This document shows positions 1 through 6,203 of a stretch of 14,173 nt of DNA, one piece after another (the stretch's first letter is position 1; each line of letters begins with the position of its first letter). This DNA is from Methanobacterium sp. (GTDB lineage: Archaea; Methanobacteriota; Methanobacteria; Methanobacteriales; Methanobacteriaceae). The stretch covers positions 1-14,173 of the forward strand of contig PMNN01000176.1 of NCBI GenBank assembly GCA_003161815.1. Direction: 5' to 3'. Under the pieces are notes generated by a model. That model had not been told where the DNA came from. It worked only from the letters and a program-made list of their open reading frames with translations, and made no database searches. Made by a program: the position numbers and the translations under genes.

Positions 1-828
1 ATGCTTGATAAAGCATCAAAACATGGTGTTACAACATTTTGTGCACCCCCCACAATTTACAGGTTTTTGATCAAAGAAGACCTTTCAAAGTACAACTTTT
101 CAACCTTAAAGTATGCTGTAACAGCGGGAGAGCCATTAAATCCTGAAGTTTACAACAAATTCTACGAGTTTACTGGTTTGAAGCTGATGGAAGGCTTTGG
201 GCAGACTGAAACGGTTGTGTGTATAGCTAACTTCCCATGGATGGAACCAAGACCTGGATCAATGGGGAAACCTTCACCTGGCTATGATATACTTCTGATG
301 GATAAGCATGGAAAGATATGTGATATAGGTGAAGAAGGAGAAATCGTTATAAAAACAAAAGATGGTAAACCTCCAGGTCTTTTCAACGGATACTACCGTG
401 ATCAGAGAAAAACAGAGGAAGTATGGTATCAAGGTTATTTTCATACTGGAGATACCGCATGGATGGATGAAGATGGTTACTTATGGTTTGTGGGAAGAAA
501 TGATGACATCATTAAAAGTTCAGGTTATAGAATAGGGCCATTTGAGGTGGAAAGTGCAGTTATATCCCATCCTGCAGTTCTAGAATGTGCTATTACTGGC
601 GTAACACACCCAATAAGGGGACAAGTAGTGAAAGCTACAATAGTTATTGCCAAGGGGTATGAACCATCAGAAGAATTGAAATTAGAGATTCAAAACCATG
701 TTAAACAGGTTACTGCTCCATATAAATATCCAAGAATTATTGAATTTGTTGATGAACTCCCTAAAACCATAAGTGGTAAAATAAGAAGAGTAGAAATTCG
801 AGCCATAGATCGAGAAAAACAGGTATAG
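1..828 (+). CDS. AMP-forming acyl-CoA synthetase, C-terminal part (5' end outside window)
   Basis: Activates a carboxylic acid with ATP and CoA through an acyl-adenylate, giving acyl-CoA, AMP and PPi. The visible 275 residues carry the ANL-family motifs in order: GFGQTE (65-70), HTGD (148-151), the hinge [13 protein letters not shown] (165-177) and PKTISGK (254-260), whose last Lys is the catalytic lysine of the mobile C-terminal domain. Family members are about 550-570 aa, so roughly half the protein lies upstream; the ATG at base 1 is an internal Met, not the true start. The sequence most resembles the archaeal medium-chain acyl-CoA synthetase group, whose Methanosarcina acetivorans member is known to prefer 2-methylbutyrate, more than classical acetyl-CoA synthetase. 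The adjacent vor genes fit a branched-chain substrate, which is inference. Acetate, propionate or an aryl acid remain possible. Confidence 0.9.
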   Translation: MLDKASKHGVTTFCAPPTIYRFLIKEDLSKYNFSTLKYAVTAGEPLNPEVYNKFYEFTGLKLMEGFGQTETVVCIANFPWMEPRPGSMGKPSPGYDILLMDKHGKICDIGEEGEIVIKTKDGKPPGLFNGYYRDQRKTEEVWYQGYFHTGDTAWMDEDGYLWFVGRNDDIIKSSGYRIGPFEVESAVISHPAVLECAITGVTHPIRGQVVKATIVIAKGYEPSEELKLEIQNHVKQVTAPYKYPRIIEFVDELPKTISGKIRRVEIRAIDREKQV

Positions 829-846
829 ATTTTCAATACTTCAATT

Positions 847-892
847 AATTTGATTCATCAATCAAATTTCATTTTAATCAATGAAATTTTTT
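847..892 (+). terminator. Two overlapping perfect hairpins ending in a T-run, between acyl-CoA synthetase and vorC
   Basis: Hairpin 1 has 9-bp arms AATTTGATT (847-855) and AATCAAATT (860-868) with loop CATC. Hairpin 2 has 9-bp arms AATTTCATT (865-873) and AATGAAATT (880-888) with a 6-nt loop and ends in six Ts (887-892). They share AATT at 865-868, so both cannot form fully on one RNA. The 9-mer TTAATCAAT occurs at 874-882 and again at 891-899. Hairpin 2 plus the T-run looks like a terminator for the upstream gene; the overlap also allows an attenuator-like switch. High AT content makes chance inverted repeats commoner than usual. Confidence 0.5.
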
Positions 893-948
893 AATCAATA
901 GAAAATTGAACTAATTTATCTAAAATTTTTAGTAAAAGATGAATAATT

Positions 949-1233
949 ATGTTAGAAAACATGAAAAAGAAAAATCCTTATCCATTAATTAACGCATTAG
1001 AATGTAAAGCATGTGAAAGATGTGTATTAGCATGCAAAAAAGGTGTTCTCAAAATAGGTAATGATATAAATCCACGCGGATATCATTATGCTGTCTATGA
1101 AGGAGAAGGATGTACAGGATGCGGAGACTGCTATTATACTTGCCCAGAACCCTTAGCAATTGAGGTACATATACCTAAGAACAAGAAAAAAGCTGGAAAG
1201 AAAGTAATTGAAGAAGAATCTAATTTTTATTAG
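949..1233 (+). CDS. vorC: 2-oxoisovalerate:ferredoxin oxidoreductase, ferredoxin-like subunit VorC
   Basis: Small 94-aa electron-transfer subunit (delta type) that carries electrons between the TPP site of the Vor complex and soluble ferredoxin. Two complete [4Fe-4S] motifs CxxCxxCxxxC are visible: [11 protein letters not shown] at about residues 19-29 and [11 protein letters not shown] at about 55-65, the second followed by Pro as is typical of ferredoxins. The C-terminal tail is Lys-rich. It is first of three same-strand genes in the order C-B-A, 33 nt before vorB. The ribosome binding site is weak (AGATGA about 5-10 nt upstream), and Met5 at 961 is an alternative start. The M. thermautotrophicus Vor enzyme is known to have three subunits including one of this kind. 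The homologous Kor/Por delta subunits are alternatives, but the fused third gene favours Vor. Confidence 0.85.
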   Translation: MLENMKKKNPYPLINALECKACERCVLACKKGVLKIGNDINPRGYHYAVYEGEGCTGCGDCYYTCPEPLAIEVHIPKNKKKAGKKVIEEESNFY

Positions 1234-1266
1234 TATTATGACAATTTAATTGGAGAAAAATTTAAT

Positions 1267-2343
1267 ATGGCTACACAATTAATTAAAGGAAACACAGCAA
1301 TTATAATAGGGGCAATGTACGCTGGTTGTGATTGTTACTTCGGTTATCCGATCACTCCTGCCACTGAAATCCTCCACGAAGCCTCAAAATACTTTCCTAT
1401 GGTGGGTAGAAAATTTGTGCAGGCTGAATCAGAGGAGGCTGCAATAAACATGGTATACGGCGCCTCTGCAGCAGGTCATAGGGTAATGACAGCATCATCC
1501 GGACCTGGAATAAGTCTTAAACAGGAAGGAATATCATTTTTAGCTGGAGCAGAACTCCCGTGTGTTATTGTAGATATTATGCGAGCAGGTCCAGGATTAG
1601 GCAATATTGGACCAGAACAAGCTGATTATACTCAGATGGTGAAGGGTGGGGGGCATGGAAACTACCGTAACATTGTGTTAGCCCCCAATTCAGTGCAGGA
1701 AATGTGCGATTTCACCATTAAAGCATTTCAATTAGCGGAAAAATATCGTAATCCCGTTGTTATATTAGCCGACGGAGTTTTGGGTCAAATTGTTGAACCC
1801 CTCAAATTTCCAGTAGAATCAATAGAACCTAAGATAGATGTAACATGGGCTGTCTGCGGAACTATGGAAACCAAAAAAAATCTAGTTACATCCATATTCC
1901 TTAACTTTGAGCAGTTGGAAAATTTTAACTATAGACTTCAAACGAAATATGATGAAATAAAAAAGAATGAAGTTGATTTTGAAGAGTACAGGGTGGAGGA
2001 TGCAGAGATAATCCTAGTGGCATATGGAATAAGCAGTAGAATAGCCCGATCAGCAGTGGATCTCTCCAGAGAAGAGGGTATAAAAACTGGGCTTTTCCGA
2101 CCGAAAACATTATTCCCATTTCCAAAAGAAAGGCTTAAAGGAATAGTAGAAAAGCGAGAATGCAGTTTAATATCCGTGGAAATGAGTAATGGACAAATGC
2201 GGGAAGATATTAAACTTTCAATAAACTGCAATCGCCCAGTAGAACTGGTGAATAGAATGGGAGGTAATCTCATGGATGTGGATACTATTATGAATAAGAT
2301 TAGGGAAATTAATGGAAACAGCAAGGAGGAAAGCCTCCAATGA
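1267..2343 (+). CDS. vorB: 2-oxoisovalerate:ferredoxin oxidoreductase subunit VorB (alpha type)
   Basis: Alpha-type subunit (358 aa) of a cytoplasmic 2-oxoacid:ferredoxin oxidoreductase, which interconverts a 2-oxoacid plus CoA with acyl-CoA, CO2 and reduced ferredoxin. Family signatures are [10 protein letters not shown] (26-35), [10 protein letters not shown] (53-62), [12 protein letters not shown] (77-88) and [13 protein letters not shown] (108-120). Together with the first half of VorA it forms the active site. GGAG lies 11 nt before the ATG. The stop overlaps the vorA start (ATGA, 2340-2343), so the two are expected to be translationally coupled. The paralogous KorA is very similar. Assignment to Vor rests on the neighbouring gene being a beta-gamma fusion, the subunit layout described for M. 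thermautotrophicus Vor. Substrates are probably the 2-oxoacids of Val, Leu and Ile. Confidence 0.87.
   Translation: MATQLIKGNTAIIIGAMYAGCDCYFGYPITPATEILHEASKYFPMVGRKFVQAESEEAAINMVYGASAAGHRVMTASSGPGISLKQEGISFLAGAELPCVIVDIMRAGPGLGNIGPEQADYTQMVKGGGHGNYRNIVLAPNSVQEMCDFTIKAFQLAEKYRNPVVILADGVLGQIVEPLKFPVESIEPKIDVTWAVCGTMETKKNLVTSIFLNFEQLENFNYRLQTKYDEIKKNEVDFEEYRVEDAEIILVAYGISSRIARSAVDLSREEGIKTGLFRPKTLFPFPKERLKGIVEKRECSLISVEMSNGQMREDIKLSINCNRPVELVNRMGGNLMDVDTIMNKIREINGNSKEESLQ
2325..2338 (+). promoter_or_regulatory. Ribosome binding site of vorA inside a GC hairpin
   Basis: The strong Shine-Dalgarno core GGAGG (2325-2329), 10 nt before the vorA ATG, can pair perfectly with CCTCC (2334-2338) across the 4-nt loop AAAG. 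This would hide the ribosome binding site when vorB is not being translated. Because it lies within the last codons of vorB, a ribosome finishing vorB would open it, tightening the coupling implied by the ATGA stop/start overlap. The pairing is seen directly; the regulatory effect is inference. Confidence 0.55.
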
Positions 2344-3806
2344 ATAATAACATCCATGATAATGAATTTGAAGATGAGTTTGAAGATAGGATAATAGGAA
2401 AACCGCCATCCATGCTCAGCGAGTTCCCGCGGAAAGGTGGTAGTGCCCCTACAGCAACTCATTACTGCCCCGGATGTGGGCACGGAATACTGCATAAACT
2501 AATAGCGGAAGCCATAACTGAACTGGATATTCAGGAGCGCACAATTATGACCAGTCCAGTGGGATGTGCAGTGTTTGCTTATTATTACTTTGACTGTGGT
2601 CATGTTCAAGTTGCTCATGGAAGGGCACCTGCCGTTGGTACAGGATTATCTAGGGCTGAAGATGATGCAGTGGTAATATTGTATCAGGGAGATGGGGATT
2701 TAGCTTCAATAGGTCTTAATGAGACCATCCAAGCCGCTAATCGTGGTGAAAAGCTGGCAGTATTCTTCATAAATAACACTGTATATGGAATGACTGGAGG
2801 GCAGATGGCTCCTACCACCTTGCTGGGAGAAGTAACCGTGACTTGTCCTAACGGCAGAGACCCACGATTTGCAGGATACCCCCTTCATATGTGTGAATTA
2901 TTAAATAATCTTGACGCTCCAGTTTATATTGAAAGAGTTTCGCTATCTGACCCCTTTCACATAAGAAAAGCGAAAAAAGCTGTGATTAAGGCATTGGAGA
3001 TTCAGAGGGATGGTAAAGGATACACTTTTGTGGAGGTTTTGTCACCTTGTCCCACAAACCTTAAACAGGATGCTTTAGGAGCGCAGAAATTCTTAAATGA
3101 AGATATGATGAAAGAATTCCCATTAGTTAAATTAAGGGATAGGAGTAATGAAGTAGAGAAACTTTGTCGTGATGTGAGTGATTTTTCTAAGGAATCACTT
3201 GATAAAATATTTGAGATATCCCATGAGAAAAATATAGAAGCCATAGATGACCCGGATTTTATACCAAGGGTGGTTAAAATATCAGGTTTTGGTGGACAGG
3301 GTGTCATGAGTATGGGTCTTACTCTGGCTCAGGCTGCTTATAATTCCCGGCGATATGTCTCATTTTATCCTGCATATGGTCCTGAGCAACGTGGAGGAAC
3401 ATCTGATTGCACTGTAGTTATATCGGGGGAAACTATAAGTTTACCTACGGCTTGTAAATCAGATTTACTGGTTGCTTTGAATGAGCCATCCCTAGAGAAA
3501 TTCGCTAATAGAGTTAAAAAAGGAGGAATTATCCTTTATGACGCCGAATTGGGCGAATTCAATGCCCCTGATGGAGTTAAAATGATACGAGTGCCTGCTG
3601 TTAGAATAGCTAAGAAATTTGGAGTGGTTAAAGCAGCTAATACTGTTATGTTAGGTGTTATAATACAAGTCACATCAACAGGACTTTCTCAAGAAGTTTT
3701 TGAAGATGCTGTTAAACACACTTTCAGTAAAAATCCTAAATTGATTGAGATTAATCTGGAAATATTGAAGGCAGGTTTAGAATGGGCTAAGGAAAATTCA
3801 AATTAA
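2340..3806 (+). CDS. vorA: 2-oxoisovalerate:ferredoxin oxidoreductase subunit VorA (TPP beta + gamma fusion)
   Basis: 488-aa fusion of two subunits that are separate in most 2-oxoacid:ferredoxin oxidoreductases. Residues about 35-250 are the TPP-binding beta domain: CPGCGH (43-48), PVGCAVF (73-79), GDGD (117-120) and FFINN (142-146), which completes the GDG-to-NN diphosphate/Mg motif, then VYGMTGGQ. Residues about 308-488 are the gamma domain: [14 protein letters not shown] (313-326) and [15 protein letters not shown] (343-357), which helps bind CoA. A charged linker (about 260-308) joins them. Such a fusion is the documented architecture of VorA in Methanothermobacter, which is why Vor is preferred over Kor. 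The first about 20 residues are acidic and probably disordered. The role is mainly anabolic in methanogens: reductive carboxylation of branched-chain acyl-CoA or its reverse. Confidence 0.9.
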   Translation: MNNNIHDNEFEDEFEDRIIGKPPSMLSEFPRKGGSAPTATHYCPGCGHGILHKLIAEAITELDIQERTIMTSPVGCAVFAYYYFDCGHVQVAHGRAPAVGTGLSRAEDDAVVILYQGDGDLASIGLNETIQAANRGEKLAVFFINNTVYGMTGGQMAPTTLLGEVTVTCPNGRDPRFAGYPLHMCELLNNLDAPVYIERVSLSDPFHIRKAKKAVIKALEIQRDGKGYTFVEVLSPCPTNLKQDALGAQKFLNEDMMKEFPLVKLRDRSNEVEKLCRDVSDFSKESLDKIFEISHEKNIEAIDDPDFIPRVVKISGFGGQGVMSMGLTLAQAAYNSRRYVSFYPAYGPEQRGGTSDCTVVISGETISLPTACKSDLLVALNEPSLEKFANRVKKGGIILYDAELGEFNAPDGVKMIRVPAVRIAKKFGVVKAANTVMLGVIIQVTSTGLSQEVFEDAVKHTFSKNPKLIEINLEILKAGLEWAKENSN

Positions 3807-3841
3807 ACATTAAGAATCTATTGGAAGAAAATTTTCTAAAC

Positions 3842-3849
3842 TTATATAA
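3842..3849 (+). promoter_or_regulatory. Candidate archaeal box A (TATA) for the ATP-cone gene
   Basis: TTATATAA lies about 40 nt before the TTG start, which would put transcription initiation near 3870 and leave a short leader containing the GGTGAT site (3878-3883). A perfect 12-bp palindrome AGAAAATTTTCT (3826-3837) ends 4 bp upstream of the box and could overlap a transcription-factor or regulator site. In AT-rich DNA both may be fortuitous. Confidence 0.4.
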
Positions 3850-3888
3850 CGGTTTATTTTTGAATTTCTATTATAATGGTGATTTGAG

Positions 3889-4182
3889 TTGAATCAAATT
3901 AAAAAAGTTAAAAAGATGGATGGTAGTGTAGAAAACTTTGATCCGGAGAAGTTTAAAAGGGCTATGTTGAAGGCAGCAATTGATGCTGGTTACACTTTAG
4001 AGGGAAATGTGGATTTAACTTTGGTTGATGTAATTACAGATGATTTAGAGAAAGAATTAGAGGGTGAAAATGAAATAGATACTTTTACCATTCGTAAGAT
4101 GGTTTTAAATAAGTTGGGGGGTTTTGAATCATCTATAGTTGAATCGTGGAGAAAATTTGAAAAGAAATACAAAGATAACTGA
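3889..4182 (+). CDS. Stand-alone ATP-cone domain protein
   Basis: 97-aa protein that is almost wholly one ATP-cone, the nucleotide-sensing domain normally found at the N-terminus of ribonucleotide reductases (NrdA, NrdD) and in the repressor NrdR. Features are the opening KKVKKMDGSVENFDPEKF (residues 5-22; the usual KRDG is KMDG), the helix with AMLKAAIDAG, a mid-domain VDVITDDLEKEL and the closing TIRKMVLNKLGGFE. The usual C-terminal YxxYR is replaced by WRKFEKKY. There is no zinc ribbon as in NrdR and no catalytic domain. The TTG start is chosen because GGTGAT (3878-3883) sits 5 nt before it and the domain begins just after. It is monocistronic, with its own TATA box. It might be a detached allosteric module for class III ribonucleotide reductase or a nucleotide-responsive regulator; its function is not known to me. 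Confidence 0.8.
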   Translation: MNQIKKVKKMDGSVENFDPEKFKRAMLKAAIDAGYTLEGNVDLTLVDVITDDLEKELEGENEIDTFTIRKMVLNKLGGFESSIVESWRKFEKKYKDN

Positions 4183-4232
4183 ATTCAAATATGAGAATTA
4201 GTTTAATGAAATATGGAAATTGATAAAAAATT

Positions 4233-4250
4233 ATGAATTATGGAATTCAT
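4233..4250 (-). terminator. Terminator-like hairpin of the broken response regulator gene
   Basis: Arms ATGAATT (4233-4239) and AATTCAT (4244-4250) form a 7-bp stem with a 4-nt loop. Read on the minus strand the stem is followed by AATTTTTTATC, a U-tract, directly after the regulator stop codon (4250-4252). It lies between two convergent genes and might also slow transcription of the ATP-cone gene on the plus strand. Confidence 0.4.
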
Positions 4251-4725
4251 TAATTCTGAGATCTTAATTCACAATTCTTAAGTAGTTTAACTATATTGAG
4301 CCAGAATTCCTGTATAGATTTTACCACTTGAATAAACTGATCCAGATTAACTGGTTTGGTTATAAAGGAATTGACACAATTCCGATAGACTTCAACTATA
4401 TCCTCATCTTATGACGAAGTGGTTAAAACCACTACAGGTATACATCTCAGCCTTTTATCATCTCTCATTTCTTTTAAAACTTCTTTTCCACTCTTTTTAG
4501 GTAGATTAAGGTCTAGTAATATAAAATCTGGAAGAGGCAGTTAAAGAACTCGTTCTCGCGACTTAGCATATTTATAGCCTCTTCACCATCCTTTGCAATT
4601 CGTATTTTATTATCTATTTCAGCGTATTTAAATACTTCTTGGATTAAACGCACATCACCGGGATTATCCTCGACTAGTAAAATGTCTATTGGATTGTTTA
4701 AGCGGCTGTTCATACCATTCATCAA
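4250..4725 (-). pseudogene. CheY-like response regulator (Rcp1 type), broken by a frameshift and a stop
   Basis: Read on the minus strand, the 5' part (from about 4722, or Met at 4713) gives [19 protein letters not shown], with the acidic pair of a receiver domain. This frame runs out soon after ENEFFN. From 4540 downward another frame continues as [19 protein letters not shown], containing the phospho-acceptor Asp, then [10 protein letters not shown], a TAA at 4409-4411, then [22 protein letters not shown] (the conserved Lys) and FWLNIVKLL to the natural stop at 4250-4252. So all receiver landmarks are present, but the reading is broken by a one-base-type shift near 4538-4545 and a nonsense codon. 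The intact form would be about 155 aa, single-domain, the Rcp1-like type usually paired with PAS/PHR histidine kinases; no kinase is in the window. Either real decay or sequence errors could explain the lesions; two independent lesions favour decay. Confidence 0.85.
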
Positions 4726-4744
4726 TTTATAATTTTTTTTAAGA

Positions 4745-4752
4745 TTTATATA
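4745..4752 (-). promoter_or_regulatory. Candidate TATA box for the response regulator remnant
   Basis: On the minus strand TATATAAA is centred about 25 nt upstream of 4723, next to the TTG/ATG candidates at 4725-4720. Transcription would be leaderless or carry about 10 nt of leader if translation begins at the Met at 4713. No convincing Shine-Dalgarno sequence is seen, which fits a leaderless start. Confidence 0.3.
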
Positions 4753-4866
4753 GAATATAGGGTTTAAGTCGCTAGTTTAAGATGGATATGATAAATGATG
4801 TATTTCCAATTTTCTCGATGAGAAAAAAATTTTTTTAGATATAGTTTACCAGATTTTAGTCATTTG

Positions 4867-4882
4867 ATGTTGTAAACAACAT
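4867..4882. promoter_or_regulatory. Operator-like dyad ATGTTGT-AA-ACAACAT
   Basis: Two perfect 7-bp arms are separated by 2 bp, a spacing typical of sites bound by dimeric helix-turn-helix regulators. It contains C and G positions, so is less easily explained by AT richness than other repeats here. It is about 115 bp upstream of the response regulator TATA box and about 320 bp upstream of the ExoIII start. The binding role is inference. Confidence 0.3.
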
Positions 4883-5164
4883 TAATTCACACCCATTCTT
4901 AAGACCCTTATAGTCTAACTTTATGTTTTAAATGTTAAATAAATTTTTTGTACGAATTATATTTGGAACATTAGTAATAAAACAAGATAGTAGTTAAAAA
5001 TTGTTTCAGGGGAGCTAAAAGTAAAATAGTAAATTGTATTAATAATTCAAGAAAAACATAATTCTATATAAAAAACTCAATAATCTTTTTTGATAGTAAA
5101 ATGATGACCATTTAACAATTTCTATAAAAATTTGAATAGATTATTTGTATTTCAACAAAAAAAA

Positions 5165-5173
5165 TTTTATAAA
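5165..5173 (+). promoter_or_regulatory. TATA box for the ExoIII gene
   Basis: TTTTATAAA lies about 30 nt upstream of the ATG at 5201, preceded by an A-rich stretch as in archaeal BRE/TATA elements. Initiation about 25 nt downstream would fall near the GAGAGGAT site (5190-5197), leaving a very short leader. Confidence 0.4.
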
Positions 5174-5200
5174 TTCAATTTATGGAGTTGAGAGGATATC

Positions 5201-5980
5201 ATGAGGAAAAATAGGATTTTGTGTTGGAATGTAAATGGAATAAGAGCGGTTCATAGAAAAGGCTTTAAAAACTGGCTTATAACTGAAAAACCAGATATTC
5301 TATGCCTTCAAGAAACAAAAGCAATTCGAAAACAATTTCCAACAGATATTATGAATCTCAAAGGCTATCAAACCTATTTTTCCGAAGCCGATAGGAAAGG
5401 CTATAGTGGAGTGGCTATGTACACGAAAATAAAGCCAGAAAAAGTAAAAAAAGGTTTTGGAATAGATGAATTTGACCAAGAAGGACGAATATTAATTGCA
5501 GATTATGTAGATTTCGTTCTGTTTAACATATACTTCCCCAATGGCAAAAGATCCCCCGAAAGGCTGCAATTCAAGATGGATTTCTACGATTCATTCTTAG
5601 AATATATAAATGAACTTAAAGATAACGGTAGAAATATAGTGGTCTGTGGAGACCTTAATACTGCTCATAAAGAAATAGACATAGCTAGACCTAAAGAAAA
5701 CGAGAAAATCTCAGGATTCTTACCAGAAGAAAGAGCATGGGTGGACAAATTTTTAAGTCAAGGATACGTAGACACCTTCCGGGAGTTTAATAAGAACTCT
5801 GATCAATATAGCTGGTGGAGTTATCGAACCAAAGCCAGGGAAAGGAATGTGGGCTGGAGATTAGATTATTTCTTTGTAAACAAGGAATTCATGGATCATG
5901 TAGAATCTTCATACATTTTATCAGATGTTATGGGGTCGGATCACGCTCCAATAGGTTTAGATTTAATATGGAACGATTAA
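5201..5980 (+). CDS. xth: ExoIII-family AP endonuclease / probable DNA uridine endonuclease
   Basis: 259-aa DNA repair nuclease of the exonuclease III/APE1 family, full length. The Mg-dependent active site is complete: N10/N12 in LCWNVNG, E38 in LQETK, Y111 and K116 in YFPNGK, D151 and N153 in GDLNT, D222 in WRLDYFF, D247-H248 in SDHAP. Numbers E38, K116, D151, N153, D222 and H248 match those I recall for Mth212 of M. thermautotrophicus, an ExoIII homologue that also nicks DNA 5' of deoxyuridine, and K125 and R209, which I recall as discussed in that enzyme's structural work, are also present. It therefore probably incises AP sites and perhaps dU, starting repair of deaminated cytosine. GAGAGGAT is at 5190-5197 just before the ATG. 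It is monocistronic, with a hairpin/T-tract after the stop. Confidence 0.92.
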   Translation: MRKNRILCWNVNGIRAVHRKGFKNWLITEKPDILCLQETKAIRKQFPTDIMNLKGYQTYFSEADRKGYSGVAMYTKIKPEKVKKGFGIDEFDQEGRILIADYVDFVLFNIYFPNGKRSPERLQFKMDFYDSFLEYINELKDNGRNIVVCGDLNTAHKEIDIARPKENEKISGFLPEERAWVDKFLSQGYVDTFREFNKNSDQYSWWSYRTKARERNVGWRLDYFFVNKEFMDHVESSYILSDVMGSDHAPIGLDLIWND

Positions 5981-5998
5981 ATTTTATTAAAATTTTTT
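5979..5998 (+). terminator. Terminator hairpin after the ExoIII gene
   Basis: AAATTTT (5979-5985) pairs with AAAATTT (5989-5995) across an ATT loop, giving a 7-bp A/T stem beginning at the stop codon and ending in six Ts (5993-5998). The stem is weak, but the U-tract fits archaeal intrinsic termination. Confidence 0.4.
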
Positions 5999-6029
5999 AT
6001 TACCAATAATTCATTTATGGAGATTTACG

Positions 6030-6074
6030 ATGATTAATAAATCTTCTTTTATTCATCATTTAAGAAAATTTTAA
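6030..6074 (+). other. Possible 14-codon leader ORF upstream of gatD
   Basis: ATG at 6030 opens a 14-residue frame (MINKSSFIHHLRKF) ending at TAA 6072-6074, with GGAG (6019-6022) 7 nt upstream. The same bases form a bulged hairpin: GATG (6029-6032) with CATC (6054-6057) and AATAAA (6036-6041) with TTTATT (6048-6053). There is no homology I can recognise. It may be chance; if expressed it would be a leader peptide 130 nt before gatD. Confidence 0.15.
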
Positions 6075-6203
6075 CATTTCTTTGACTATTCAATAAATCA
6101 AAAATAATCGATAATTCAGATTTTAATATCACTAATTACAATATTTTAAATTCATAAATAAATTATATCATTAAAAGCTTTAAATGGAAAGTAGAGGGAT
6201 TAT

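Larger units (their letters stand above)
4726..5200. other. 475-nt AT-rich gene-free stretch with a hairpin/T-tract and an operator-like dyad
   Basis: No coding potential or tRNA-like structure is seen. A 7-bp hairpin, TTTTCTC (4810-4816) with GAGAAAA (4820-4826) and a GAT loop, is followed by AAA and seven Ts (4830-4836). A dyad ATGTTGT-AA-ACAACAT lies at 4867-4882. The remainder is runs of A and T with one purine-rich patch, CAGGGGAGCT (about 5007-5016), that is not followed by an open frame. It separates a divergent pair, the response regulator remnant (-) and the ExoIII gene (+), so both promoters lie in it. Confidence 0.6.

Noticed and set aside
1..3. ATG at the first base as the true start of the acyl-CoA synthetase
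   Set aside because: The family is about 550-570 aa and the first visible residues align to the middle of the protein, before the GFGQTE motif.
1938..2495. 185-codon open frame on the minus strand across the vorB/vorA junction
   Set aside because: Antisense to two well-conserved coding genes, low-complexity translation (Ser/Ile/Leu/Phe rich), no family resemblance.
5101..5107. ATGATGA resembling the C box of an archaeal C/D guide RNA
   Set aside because: No D box CTGA or second C'/D' pair at suitable spacing; the segment is otherwise AT-rich.
5815..6009. 64-codon plus-strand frame overlapping the end of the ExoIII gene
   Set aside because: Out-of-frame reading of the conserved ExoIII C-terminus; no ribosome site or recognisable domain.
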